Shown: piece after piece, positions 46,805 to 58,984 of the stretch
How positions within the stretch are numbered: position 1 is the first letter of the stretch
Layout of the letters: every line of letters starts with the position of its first letter
DNA from: Haliclona indistincta
Lineage: Eukaryota; Porifera; Demospongiae; Haplosclerida; Chalinidae
Assembly: GCA_964017065.1 (NCBI GenBank)
Contig: OZ024785.1
Coordinates: 620,001-684,000 of the forward strand
DNA length: 64,000 nt
Direction of reading: 5' to 3'
The notes under the pieces: generated by a model
What the model saw: the letters and a program-made list of their open reading frames with translations, nothing else
What the model was told of the DNA's origin: nothing
Databases searched by the model: none
Translations under genes and position numbers: made by a program

Positions 46805-48229
46805 AATCATTACATCTGGACCCTCCACTGTAAACATTATACTGACTGAAGTGCCAAGTGTCCCTCGTAATATTAATGACTTGAACATGTAGACCCATTC
46901 AAGTAACGATGAACAGGAGCTCATGATGTAATGAGAGAGTGACATTATAGTAGAGTGGAAGTGTGAAATGTGAATGCATTTGATCAAGTTACAGATTTTA
47001 TCGATAGTGTCTGCACCTGAAGAGCATATCATTGTTACCACATTAGCTATCTCATGCCTGCCTTGGAACACACACTCATGAAATCAAATGTGTGAATAGC
47101 CCTCGGGATTATTACATGTCTGGTGTCATTTTATCTGAAAAAGTGTCTAGCATCTGCAAGAAAGCTAAAAAAAAAACCTATTTTGAATATTCCTTGTCGG
47201 TTATGTGATCCGCACACAATCAAAGGTATTATACTCTCTTTAAATCAGTAGCTAGTGGACTAGATAGTGGTGTAGCAACAAATGGTGCACAGATGCTGTA
47301 GCATCTAGCTCCTCCAGTTAATGATACGTACTCTGAACTATAATTATCACACCCATTAAACCAGTACAAGCTAGCACATCCACACAAGTCACACTAAGCC
47401 CTATAGTCTTCAGACTAGATTGGCGTAGAGAAGCATGCATTGTATGGGTAGAAACCAGGTAGATACAAGAGATTGCATGCTCATAAGAAAATTACCTTGA
47501 ATGGCGTTGCTGGACTCGTTCAGCATTGCCTGAGTTCGCTGAAGACAAAGCTGTCTACCACAGTCTTCTTAGCAGCTTGTAGGACAATTCTGTACTCAAG
47601 GTAGCACAGCGAGTGCGGAGAAACCAATCGTGCAATCGCCAAGCAGCTCAAGCAAGGTGCGGGTGATTATAGGCACGCCCAGATGAATTTCATGTGGTCA
47701 GCACCGCTAGGCTTCTGATTGCTTAGGTGCAACCCACTGTATCTGCATTGTCCAAGCATACACGTACATATTCTGCAAACGATAAGCAGCTAAGTCTAAT
47801 GATTATCAGTAGTTCTAGGGCTGAAGGCCGTGTCACATCACTAAGTTTGTGGTCAAAACAGTCATACTCAGCTACAGAATTCTAGTACTGCATGTCACAT
47901 TAAACTGCACCGATCTACTCCACCTGAAATTCCATCTCACTTACTTTACAGTGAGAATGTGGTAAATAAATGTAGTCTGTGCATGGGCACTGGGCAACCA
48001 GTAAAATTGTTACCATTTATACTAAATAATTATACTCTGACAAGAGTTCATCGCAGCCTAATGCTTTCTGCTGTATAAAGTTGTGATATATAGAAAATGT
48101 CCAACGCCGTCCAACGGGTATATTGACTGTTGCATACTCTTACTTAATGAACTCTTGACTCTGATAATTGCATACAGAATCATAAAAGTGTGCATTAATT
48201 CAATTTTGTACATTGAGTACATTCACACA
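46805..48229. other. Segmental duplicate of the window's left end
   Basis: From about 47040 this repeats bases 270-1380 with small insertions and deletions, leading into receptor copy G just as the original leads into A. No gene is supported. Confidence 0.6.
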
Positions 48230-49316
48230 TCAGTTGATATACACTTGTTGATAAGCCTCATTGTGCTGGAGTGGTATTGTCCCTCCATAAGCTACATTCT
48301 CTTTGAGTGGTATTGTCCCTCCATAAGCTACATTCTCTTGAGTAGTGATGGTGTGTTCCTTGATGACATTAGGTGTGTCATAGATCACTGTAGCTAGCTC
48401 AGTGACTTGTTCCTTATCATGGTCAGTAGTTGCTGTAGCATGTGATGATGGTCTCCTTCTCCTCATAACACACAACACAATGATACTGGTGATAATAGCT
48501 GTACTGATGACCAACACTGTTCCACTAACAAGAACAGTGGATACTGTGGTTACTATAGAGAAAGGAGAAACATAACTAATGATGACACACGGCCAAGTAT
48601 CATTATGTTGTGTCATCAATATTGTTGTTTACCTATAACTGAGCTGCTTCTGTCCATAGGAATTGATGATTGTACACAGCTAACTTGTGTCTCAGATGAT
48701 GTTATGTGTACTTGGTCTACAGCTATGCAGTCTTATGAAAACATGGATAAATAAACTCACTAGAAGTGTAGTATGCTTGAACTAGCTGAGTACTAGTTGA
48801 GACTTGTGTTGCAGTTGTTAGTGGCACTATAACAACAAGCATATGATAATATGAGTGATTTATGATACTTGTTTATTTCACCATTCACTATAGAGTAATC
48901 ACTGATAGGTCCTGGTCCCACAGCATTGACAGCAATCACTGTAATATAGTAGGTTACTCCTGGTACACCAGACACTGTGTAGCTAGTCATAGAAGAGTTC
49001 ACTAGTGTGTGTATCAGTGTGCTGTTATCACTGGTATTATAAGACACTATATAGTGAAGGACTGGGAATCCAGCTATCAGTGGATGAGGCTGGAATAAGG
49101 AAATGCAATGTTATTAACTACTTGTGTAGTTAGTTGTACCTGCCATGTCACCAGAAAGTTTGATTGATGTAGTGACTGTACTACGAAGCTCACCCTTTCA
49201 GGAACTGCAGCAACAGACCAATCATGAGTGTTATAATGCATTAGGTGATTAATGTGCTCATACCATCATATGTGACTGTGAGTTGATCACTCCATGGTCC
49301 ATGTTGTCCTGTACTG
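48230..49316 (-). pseudogene. Receptor G: 5'-truncated copy of receptor A
   Basis: What remains: the last 50 bases of the first FN3 exon (49316-49264), 49204-49140 and 49089-48882 (second FN3), stalk remnants, and 48619-48230 (membrane helix and tail with VIYDTP, two VAYGGTI, AYQQV). The homology stops abruptly at 49316, where the next gene's sequence begins, so the duplication ended inside the FN3 exon. Signal, Ig and most of the first FN3 are absent. The stalk-exon acceptor seen in A (actag) is actaa here. Confidence 0.8.
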
Positions 49317-49335
49317 AGTCATAGAGACTAGTTCA

Positions 49336-50228
49336 ATGAAACATCCATGCTGCAGTTGCTATAGCTACCTGTGCAGAAGGGTGCTTGTACTACTTATTCT
49401 CGTTTGTTCAGAGCTGCCATCAGCTACATCAGCTCATGTGAGGGATCTTCTGGTGGCTGCTGGAGTACCCTCAGTCATACCCGACCAGGTGCTCGTGGTT
49501 GCTAAGGGAGGGAGTCGTATGTACAACCTAGCCACACCCACTAGTGACACAGACTATCTCGTGGTGTATCTGGACTCAACAGAGGTGGGTGAATGTAATA
49601 TTGTGCTCACTTATTGTACATAGCTGCTTGTGCCAGTACCGCTCTAGTCTGTGTGTGATTCATACTATTGCTTGTGTTCTATACGTCTTTATCTAGTTGT
49701 ATACTGAGGCTCTCTAAAATACAGTTGCTATGTTCACCATTAGCGGCAGAAGCATGTGGGGCTAGGTGGCTGTAACCCACTAACAATTTGCTGTTCAAAT
49801 CAATTTCCCAATCATTATACATAACTAGCTAATACCATGCAACCTGTTGTGCTTCTGCTGCGTATGATAAAATTTCATCATTGACGATTCATTGTAGAAA
49901 CTTGTCAGTACCTGCTCAATTGGAAAGGTAAGAATCTAATCACCATAATATTCGACTCTAACTCGTCATTTAATTCTGTTCAGGAGTCTTTTCATAACAA
50001 AGGCAAGCAGGCACCTACAGAGGTATCAGCATACGAGGCCAGACTGTTCTGTGAGGTGTTGCTCAAGGGAGCCGTCAATATATTTGAGGTATGTCTGTAC
50101 TTGTAGTCAAATCTGACACTTTGAGAATGTTTTGAGCAGTATTTGGTTATACCATTAGAATAATCAGCACATTTTGTAAACTAGAATGCCTCATTCTTTC
50201 TTACTCTCCTCTCCTTCTCTTTCATTCC

Positions 50229-50262
<34 letters not shown>

Positions 50263-50377
50263 CCTCTCTCTCTCCCTCTCTCTCACCCTCCCTCTCTCCC
50301 TCTCTCACCCTCCCTCTCTCCCTCTCTCTCCCTCTCTCTCTCTCCCTCCCTCTCTCCCTCTCTCACCCTCCCTCTCT

Positions 50378-50426
<49 letters not shown>

Positions 50427-51751
50427 TCTCTCTCTCCCTCCCTCCCTCCCTCCCTCTCACCTTCCCTCTCACCCTCTCACCCTCCCTCCCTCCCTCTCTC
50501 TCTCCCTCCCTCTCTCTCACCCTCCCTCTCTCCCTCCCTCCCTCTCTCTCTCTAGCTTCTCTATTCAGATCATATAGAGTATTCCAGTGATCTATGGCGT
50601 CAGTTGGTCTCTCATCGTCAGCTGTTCATGAGTAAGAAGCTCATTCTGCAGTATATTGGGCTTGTTAAGACAAACATGAAGATGATCACCAAACACAGAG
50701 GAACTCCAAGAGAAAGGAAACTATTGTACCAGGTCAGGCAGGGTTCATCCCAGGAGGATTTTCCACTTCTAGAATCATTGCAGAGAGTTAACTGTTGATT
50801 TAGTGCTGCTTTGGTGTTCACATATTGTGTAGAATGCCTCAAAATCTCTCTTAGAAGCATAACATTTTCAAATATTCAGGGACATTCATATACATGAGAA
50901 AAGTTTTTCCCAATAAAAATTAAAACCCTACCTTTCTGTACTGGTGGGTACATGAATTTGTAGCAGAATTGGCTCAAAATAATTTATGTCAATGATTATC
51001 GTATAGTGGGTGCTGCATATGATTGTTGTCTTGTTACTGTTAGATCTATCACAAGTTGATGTCATTGGAGAGCTTTGTTAAGGGTGGTCCCCCAGTGGTG
51101 TGGTGTGAGGGAGGTACCAGGGACTTCATCATGAGAATACGCACTGAGCCCCTCAAGGTTAGTGGTAGTTAGCCCTTGATACACTAGGCAGCTTTGTTGC
51201 ATACAACCCAGCAACAGTGTGTCGTGCAAAGCAACTTTGTTGCGTGAATAGAACGCCGTTCTACTCCAGGCGACAAAGTTGCAAGTAATAAATGTTGCGT
51301 ATTTGCCTTAAACGTATTTGCAGTCATAAGAGTGTCGGCATTAGTCTCTGATCATCTTCTATCATTATAATGTTCTGAGGGTTTTCTCTTTGAATTAATT
51401 TTAAATTTAGACTAAGTCATTGAAGCTGAAATTCCTGAGTTTGCCTGTGCAGCCGTGTAGCTATAGGATAGTAAAATTACAATTTCCTCTTTTTTGTACC
51501 CTATAAATTTTCCCAAGTAGCCTCTATTTTGATGCTTTATCTTGTATTACACCACTTCCCTTCTTCAGGCTGAGAGAGCTGATGAATTGTTGCAAGCCGC
51601 TGAGCGAAGGCTTCAAGCTGTTAGAGATCACTTGCTGATGCGCACACAGCGTTTCCCAGAGTGTGGTGACTATACCTACCTGCAGTCATGGTTACTGGAT
51701 GTTAGAGGGGTCACCATTACTGAGCCACTGAGGATGGGTCACCATTACTAA
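49336..51751 (+). CDS. Predicted nucleotidyltransferase-fold protein (PF10127-like)
   Basis: Six exons: 49336-49584, 49898-49927, 49984-50088, 50556-50732, 51044-51157 and 51569-51751, all phase 0, 285 residues. Near residue 55-75 is GGSRMYNLATPTSDTDYLVV, the GS...SDxD core of polymerase-beta-type nucleotidyltransferases, in the form used by the YcgL/RlaP-like family. Helical segments follow (SAYEARLFCEVLLKG, LLYQIYHKLMSLESF, then a Glu-rich helix with ERADELLQAAERRL), as in that family. The substrate is unknown. The N-terminus is uncertain: residues 15-30 are hydrophobic because they lie over a good acceptor-like tract ending at about 49407 (tttgttcag), so the true first exon may lie upstream or have been lost at the receptor G breakpoint. 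The end resembles a natural C-terminus. Confidence 0.7.
50222..50555. repeat. CT-rich microsatellite in an intron
   Basis: About 330 bases consist almost only of tctc/ccctcc units and run directly into the 3' splice acceptor (ctctctctag) of exon 4 of the nucleotidyltransferase gene, so the repeat supplies an extreme polypyrimidine tract. Confidence 0.9.
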
Positions 51752-51794
51752 GCCACTGAGGATGGGTCACCATTACTGAGCCACTGAGGATGGG
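51714..51794. repeat. Three tandem copies of a 34-base unit at a gene end
   Basis: The unit caccattactgagccactgaggatgggt-like is repeated three times. The first copy encodes the last residues of the nucleotidyltransferase protein, and the stop falls in copy two because tgag became taag. Confidence 0.7.
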
Positions 51795-52431
51795 TCTCTC
51801 TCCATTGACTCCTTCAGCTCAAGTGTCTAGCTAGATTCAATTTACAGTGTTTTAAAATTAGTCAAAAAGTTTAGGTTTTATTTTCCAGTTTTTTTGGCAA
51901 ATTTTTAAAGCACAAAAATTATAATTTACAGTGACTGACTGACCAATCAAATTGTAGGCAGCTGATCTGCGGTACATAAATTAGTCGTGCCCAGCTCAAA
52001 TTCTCTCGCGAGTATTCCAAGAAGGGTATAGCTGACAGCTCGTGGACTACCTATGTCAATCATGGCATCGTCAACCAAGTCTCCAGCAGCAGAAAAGAGC
52101 TAGTAAGCTAACAGCAACACTACAGTGCTGATTGTAAGTAATGAATTGTTTTTTTCAAGTTTGCAAAAAATTGTTTAATACAGCTCAGCGAAGGTAATAA
52201 GAAGCAAAAATTTAATAGTTCAAACTGAGAAGGAGAGGAAATAAACCAACTGTCAATGACCGACTCTTCCCTCAGATGACCAACACTGCTTTGCTGAAAT
52301 TTGCTATATTCGATGCCTACAATAGGCAAGAAAAACTGCGCGCAGCAAACCTTAGCTAGAAAAATACAGCAACTTGCAAAATTATGAATATCATTAATAA
52401 TAATAGGTCACCCGCCACCTTATTACACAAT
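51795..52431. other. Intergenic before the HMG-box gene
   Basis: No supported gene. A short ATG frame at 52061 ends after about 14 codons. The last 60 bases before 52432 probably hold the promoter and 5' UTR of the HMG-box gene. Confidence 0.4.
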
Positions 52432-54497
52432 ATGGCGAACAGGACTATAGTTACGTGGCTGCAATGTAGCAGAAGGTTGAGTACTGGCCGTCCTGTGTTG
52501 AGAAAGAAAGGCCTAGCCCACCCTCTCAAGGACAAGCTGCCTAAGAGACCGGCCGGGTGAGTTGATGTACTGTGTTCGCGACCTCTCAAACTTTCAATGC
52601 CATAGTCACTCTGTCAGCCAAACACACAGTCCCAGCTCCGCCCCGTTATACAGTATCATTGTTATCATCTACATGTAGTACTAGCATAGATAATATATTA
52701 GCCATTACAGACATTATGCCTCGGTGGGCGGAGCTACTAGGCATGCTGTGTCTGTCGTTCATTCAGTCTGTCTGTTACACCATTTTTGCTGCGCAAGCTG
52801 AAAAGTAAGCTCTGAAACTTGCAATGCAGGTAGAACTCGATATTATCTCGGTTTTGAAATAGCGAAAGTTCGATGCAAAGCTTTGTTCTAGAGTTATGGC
52901 ATGGTTTGCTCACCTAGATGGCTTTGCTGACAATCAGGACTTCTCCGAAAACAAAACTACCCTCAGCAGACTGCCTAGTAGCTTATAGGTTAAATTTTTA
53001 CTACAGGATGGCAGCGCAGGTCCGTAGAAACTGCGCGAAATAACTACTTGTAACCAGAAACCGGCAGGCTACTGCCATTGTAGGCACACCCATGCAGTTA
53101 CATTAAAATTAATAATTATTCAGCACTGTTTGGCTTCTGACTGCATAACTATAAAATTGCTGTATTGCTTCTGCTTGTGCTATTTGAATGCTGGCAGCTG
53201 AATAGGAATCCTACTCTGTTATAGCATTTCATGCTCAAATTTTAACATCCACTGAGGCATAACCCATGCCAGAAACGTGTGTGTTTAAAATTGTATTTTA
53301 TTGTGGAATCGCTACTAGTTCTGCGTTTTCATTGTTCATAAAAGACCATTATCACGATCCTGACCTGAAGGGACAAGGTTAGGAAGCTCCACTGTTAGTA
53401 CACGGTGTGTTACTACTAGTAGTGCAGGTATTGAAAGGACCAAGGAGCTAGCTCGACAATGGAGCACCTTGACAGATGCTAGCAAGCAAGTAAGTACTCC
53501 AGTTGGTATTCAGTAACACAGTCTGTTCCCTCTAGCTCTATTTTGATCGGCACCAGCAAGACATGGCTGATTTCAAGAGTGCTCACACACACTTCTGGTC
53601 AAGTCTATCAAATGAGGAGGCTGAAAAATATCGCGATGCGATTCAAACATATTATCACAGGAAGATAGAATACAAGAGTCCATCTGAAGTAGACACTGAT
53701 GTAAGCAGCTTGTATTGGATATATCTGTTCATAATTACTTTGTTTTGCAGTGTTTACCTCCGAGTCGTATAAATGGATATTCAATGTTTATGAGGGAGAC
53801 TTTTGACTCAGTAAAATATGCAGAACAGAAGGTGCCAAAGAGTGTTGTAATTTTAATAACATTGACTTCCTCACAGGAAAAATTTTCTCTGATATCTAAG
53901 AAATGGAAGGCCTTAAGTGAGCAAGAAAGAAAGGTATGAATTCTTACAATGGCGTAAAGCATTCCTTCTTATTGATGATGACTGGGAGATTGAAACAGTA
54001 GCCTGGAAATTTCCGGCCTGCCCAGTCTGTTAGCTTCTGTTACATGCATGTATTTAGCAGAGATTATTTATACTACGTAACCGGGATAAGAAACTGTCAA
54101 TCAAATGTATTAACCCTCGCTTTCACTGTATCTTTAGTTAGGCTTTGTCTTAATATCATAATTTAAGCTCTCTATACCCACAGTTTTTTAACGAAAAAAG
54201 CTCGGGCAAGCTGACGCCTGACTGAGTCACTGAATGCTGTAATATATTTTCATGAGTATGATGTCATTTTCACGACATTAGGACAAAACGTGCATTGTGA
54301 CACCAGATTGTCACAGTTTCTTATCCCGGTTACGTAGTATTACAATAATCTCTGATTTTAGTAACAGTGTGACATCTTCTTGCTAGGTTTACAACGAGAG
54401 AGCTCTGAAGGAATGGAAAATTAGACTAAATAGTTACTCAAAAAGGATACAGAGTCAAGCTCACCTGAGAAGGACGAAGAATAGAGACACACATTAA
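52432..54497 (+). CDS. TFAM: Mitochondrial transcription factor A-like protein, two HMG boxes
   Basis: Seven exons: 52432-52556, 53319-53377, 53428-53489, 53536-53700, 53751-53831, 53877-53933 and 54387-54497, 219 residues with all phases matching. Residues 1-20 (MANRTIVTWLQCSRRLSTG) are basic, hydrophobic and without acidic residues, as in a mitochondrial presequence. Box 1 begins LPKRPAGSAFSLFIKDHY, with RQWSTLTDASKQLYFDRH. Box 2 begins LPPSRINGYSMFMRE and contains KKWKALSEQERKVYNERA. A basic C-terminal tail follows (RIQSQAHLRRTKNRD). Two tandem HMG boxes with presequence and tail is the TFAM layout, which packages and transcribes mitochondrial DNA. The ortholog call is from architecture. 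Intron 1 and intron 6 each hold a transposon remnant without damage to coding sequence. Confidence 0.8.
52714..53266. mobile_element. Second GCCTCGGTGG-ended element, in TFAM-like intron 1
   Basis: The left end ttatgcctcggtgg and right end ccactgaggcataa are inverted with one mismatch. The interior shares segments with 25996-28447 (ctctagaacgc / gttctagagtt in opposite orientation). It is 553 bases long and non-coding. Confidence 0.6.
54073..54337. mobile_element. MITE with TA duplication in TFAM-like intron 6
   Basis: The inverted ends CTACGTAACCGGGATAAGAA...TTCTTATCCCGGTTACGTAG (at least 24 bases) are flanked by TA (54071-54072 and 54338-54339). It is 265 bases with no coding capacity. Ends and duplication fit a Tc1/mariner-type MITE. 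Confidence 0.85.
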
Positions 54498-55247
54498 CTT
54501 TATTTCTCGGCATTTTTTTCAAATCTCTTGTCAAAATTTATTGGGTCCTCCTCAGGTCCTAAGTTCAGAAGGCCTTGGAGGACGTAGCACGGTAAGAATA
54601 CTAGGTGCTGCAGCTTGCTTAGCAGCTGCTGGCGTTGCATTGCCAAGGAAACAGAAGGCAATCGATCGTAATCCGCCTCCCAAGAGAAAGAAGCGGCCAT
54701 AGGCTTAAGCTTTAAAAAGGCAAAGAAATGATGTAGAAATTGTGGAGGCATGCAATGATGAAGGTTTATGACAGGGCTGAAAATCCTTCAGTAAACATTG
54801 CCTGAAGGACATATCGTTTGTATCGCTATTTAAATATTTTACTTAATCTTCCATTTATAATTGTACCACTGAACAAAGTTATCAGAGCTTAGAGAAGAAT
54901 TTCCAAAAATTAATATGCTATTCTTAGAGAATGAGATTTCTTCTGAGTATTCGAGCTTACAGTTTTGTAATGACAATTCATCATCTGTTCCAAAACAGAG
55001 TGAAACAGCTCAAAATGCCTTTCTTCTTAGCCTTCTTCTGGTGCTGCATAAAGTGTTTCTGTTTTGAATAGCTCATTCATTTTAGGATGAGGCAGCTATC
55101 AACACTTGAATATTATGTTGAAGCCTCTGTTATGCTACAGTAACGAACAGAATTAATGATTAGCTAGTTTTTATTCACTTCACATGAAATTTGTAATTGT
55201 GTTTCAATCACATTTTTTGAAAACATAGGAATAATCTGATAATAATC
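54498..55247. other. Region between TFAM-like and kinesin 3' ends
   Basis: Two overlapping open frames exist: minus 54751-54500, and plus about 54556-54702 (GGRSTVRILGAAACLAAAG then a basic end PPPKRKKRP). Neither has splice or start support strong enough to call. The two flanking genes converge here, so much of this should be 3' UTR. Confidence 0.35.
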
Positions 55248-58200
55248 TCATGGCAATAATAGAAAAAATAAAACAATAATCAGCTCAGGCCTAGCAGCGA
55301 TGGTCTGATGGCTGTTGTCTGTGTCCCAGTCTGAGATCAACTGGTAATGCAGTGCATCTGTGTTGCTGTGTATGTGAGGGATGAAAGGATGACCACATGT
55401 ATACACCCGTTTACCTTCAATATGCTTCTATCAGACTCTTTATCATTTTCTTTCTTACGATTCCCTTTCCTCATCTTAGACAACTCTCTGGAGAAGGTTA
55501 TTATTATGGTGAACAGGTCTGATATACACATACTTTTCCATCTCCACCTTCTGCTCATTCAGCTCTTCCAACTTGATCGTCATTTGTCGTCGGTCTGCCT
55601 CTTGTTGTTCCTAGAGGCAAGTGCAAGCAAAATTAAATGGTCATCCAATTTAAATTACCATTTCCTCGACGTGCTCTTTCTTTGATAGTTGGAGCTGCTT
55701 GAGCTCTCTCCTCTCATATCTCAGTGCCCTCTCGTACTTGCTCTTCATTTTTCTTAACTCTTTTTCACTGCATCCAGATGGTCTTATCTGAGCTAGAGAC
55801 ACATGACACAATAAATCATGAACACACATATCATTCTAGCAACTGAATGACACTAATCATACAATTACATGTACGTTACAACTTACTGATCTCTCTGTCT
55901 CTCTCTACCTCTGTCGCTTTGATCTCCTTCAGTAGCAATGTTATCTTCTCTTCGTACTGTAGTCTTAGTGTTAGCAGGCTCTGCTGTGAGCGCTCTAGCT
56001 GCTCTACTGACTGCTGCTTGATGCTGATCTCTGCAAGAGGAAAGGAGAAGATAGAAAGAGACGACCACTAGTAGAGCTGCACCTGATGTTAGCTCATCAA
56101 TACTAGTGGCTATGGAGGCAGTGTCATTCAAGTCTTCCTCGTCGCTGTCAGTCTGACTAATCTCATCCTCCTCCTGTAATACACACACTCACACACCTGG
56201 CTCTGTGAGTGTCTAGTTGACTCACCTCATTGACATCAGTGTCTGTATCATCATCATCATCATGGTCTTCAGCAATAGCCATTAGCTGATTGGTTTGTTC
56301 CTTCATTGGTTGTACTGGTTGATGAGCTATCGAGATTGATGAACTGGTGTGAGTAGGCTTTGCTGCTAGAGATGAGGAAGATGGATAGGAAGTTGAGGAG
56401 GTGAGTGGTGGGCATTGATGAGTGATCTGTGAGGTACTGAGCTGTTGCTGTAGTTTGAGCTGTATATCTGACTGTAGATCCACTAGCTGTTCCATTTCCT
56501 TCAGACGCAACCTCAACCTATTGATACACAGTAATACTAAGAGGCATCACATAATGCTACACAAGAAAATGGTTTTAGGAAAAGGGTACACAGCTGTATT
56601 ATCATACTACTAACTCCTCTATGCTGTGATGTGTGGGGAAGGGGCTATCAAGCTAGGCTAGCTTAATTCTCACTTGTCATTGTCAGCTCTGAGCATAGTG
56701 ACCTCCAAGGAGAGATCACGGGGTACCACACTGCCCGAATCACCGATCACTAGCCTGAACTCAGCTGACTCCTTCAGCTCTAGTTCAAGGTCCTGTACCT
56801 GAGCCCGCAGAGTAAATAACTGGCCCAAAACATCGTCCTGGTTCACTACCACCTATATTGTACAACACAATGAGATATTGGTGCAAGTACTACACAGTGA
56901 CATACCTTGTTTATGATATTTCTAGCTCGATCTGTTGGCATATTTGAGTGTGTTGAGTGTTTCAATAGAGTCTCTACCAGTGGGACTGATACAGGCTATC
57001 ATTAGTGTTCTACTGTTGCCTCCTAGTGAGTCTTGTAGCAGACGAGTTAGCTTGCTGTCTCGATAGGGAACATGACTACCCTTTCTAGACTTGTCTCCAA
57101 GAGCACTGATAACATTTCCCAGTGAGAACTATGAGTGATACAGTCATCATAATGTGCTGGACTGAGATAGTGTGTAAATGTGTAGTGTAGGAAAGGTATG
57201 AAACACATGCAAGGTATGAAACCATCCTATAAAACCGTTTTTAACTTAGTTTACTACATGCAGTCACAGGACATTGCTTACTAGACCATAGTTGATTGAT
57301 ATCTGCTCCTTTGCCAATGATCCTGTAGCTATGATTCTCTTTAGTCTTGCTGACCCTGCCAGATCAACAAAGTGGAGCTTTGCAGTCAGCGTCTCTATAT
57401 CCCAGCTATTGCTAGCCTATAGGAGAGATACCATAACACACACACCAGTGCACAGCTCACGTTAAGGACTGGTCGCTGTTGCTGTAGAGTGAGTGTAAAG
57501 ATGGCATGTGATCGTGAACACTGAGCATTCATGTTAGTGCTACTAACTGCTCTGGACCTTGCTCCATGTTTTAGAGCCTCTAGTGCCTAAGAGAAACACA
57601 CATGATCACAGCTCTTGTCAATGAATTGGGTCATCACCTCTTGCTCTGAGTGGACCTTCTGCTGGACTGCTCCATCAACACGTATCTCACCATCTGGTGA
57701 TTCATAGATCTTTACTTTCTTCATGTAGGTATAGAACAGTTCATTATAGATGAGCAAGTTGGATATTACCGTTGGGTCTCTACTTGGATTAAACAGATCC
57801 TTAATTTCTTCATTGTATATAGAGCTCAATGAATTCCAAAGTTACTTCAAACTGTGGTGAGGGACTTCCCTGCTCAGTGGAGGTCTTCATTCTGTTGTCA
57901 ATGCCATCGAACAAGTGCTTGATAGCTCTAGGCACCATACCTGAGAGAGGGTGAGAGAGAACATAAAGTACACAGTGTAGTGGATGATAACAAGTTACCC
58001 TTTTCTTCAGGTAGCATAGTCCTATCAATCCCAGTACCCATAGTATAGGTCTTACCACTCCCAGTCTGTGATACATGTAACACATGTACAATACATGCTA
58101 TTGTTGCTGTATTACCTGTCCATAAGCCAGCACTGTTGCATTGAAGCCACTGAAACAACTGTGTAGGAATAATGTGACAAGAATGACCCACTGTGATTCC

Positions 58201-58464
58201 ATATAGGCTAACCCTTCTATGAGGGTCTCCACACAGTCACCGTAGATGTCCTGCTGATCACTTTCACCATCGAATACATAATCGTAAGTGAAGACTTTGT
58301 CTTTCCCTAGAACAATCTGTGGTTTACCTGGTGTGACAGATATTTTCGCTTCCTCAGAAGCATTCTGAGGTCGTATACTGGAGAATAGTACAGAATATAA
58401 AAGAACAAAGTGAGACAGCAAGGATAGCATACCGAACTGCTGATACCACAGGCACATTACCCAT
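55248..58464 (-). CDS. Kinesin-4 family motor, KIF21-like, with two 4-base frame disruptions
   Basis: Seventeen exons: 58464-58433, 58377-58213, 58149-58116, 58065-57999, 57940-57770, 57718-57638, 57586-57461, 57416-57282, 57128-56906, 56852-56674, 56517-56226, 56173-56083, 56030-55887, 55792-55659, 55610-55534, 55487-55415, 55340-55248. The N-terminal motor has VVSAVRIRPQ, the P-loop ([14 protein letters not shown]), switch [19 protein letters not shown], and [16 protein letters not shown] neck ([12 protein letters not shown]) and acidic and coiled-coil segments follow ([16 protein letters not shown]). Length is about 703 codons; KIF21's C-terminal WD40 repeats are absent. Two exons are each 4 nt too long: near 57814-57822 (after FIELY) and near 56926-56933 (after KYANR), each shifting the frame. 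The switch II glutamate of DLAGSE is alanine and the SSRSH motif begins Cys-Ser. Either assembly errors plus divergence, or a decaying gene. Confidence 0.75.
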
Positions 58465-58984
58465 TATACTAGTTGCTGGATAAGATAAAGAAGAGATAGC
58501 ACTATCAACAAAGAGTTGTGTTCAACTATTACACGGTGTACAGTATCATACCCAAATGTAGCATAACATGTGAGCATGTATAGTGTGAATTCAATGAAGG
58601 CAGCAATAGTATTAATAATACATTGTAGCAATGTATAATAATACCCTGTACTAATTATTAGCAGCTGATTTGTAGTAATACTAGAACACACTATCCACAG
58701 TAAACAAACCTATTTTATATGCACGAACAAACACATTCTGGACAGTTCGCACCGTGAACTGTACATTATTCGTGTACGTGTTTACCTAATTAAGGCCAAA
58801 CTATTAGAACTACACAGCGCACTGCTCGAGATGCTACTGACACCCTCAACTTACCTTGTACACCTTGTACACGAGAACTGGTCTCTAGTAAGTCCGCACG
58901 TTATGTTTCTTGTCCCGCCACGTGGCGAATCACATGATATTCTAACGCGGGAAATTTAAAAACGGCGATCCAAGGTCTAAGTCC
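58465..58984. other. Upstream region of the kinesin gene
   Basis: Likely holds 5' UTR and promoter (GC-richer near 58915-58950, gcgggaaatttaaa). No coding feature is supported. Confidence 0.4.

Noticed and set aside
50186..50590. Long open frame rich in Ser, Leu and Pro, and its antisense Arg/Glu frame
   Set aside because: It is translation of a CT microsatellite within an intron; composition, not coding, keeps it open.
54500..54751. Minus-strand 83-codon frame beyond the TFAM-like gene
   Set aside because: A competing plus-strand frame covers the same bases, and neither has homologous motifs or phase-matched exons, so I left both uncalled.
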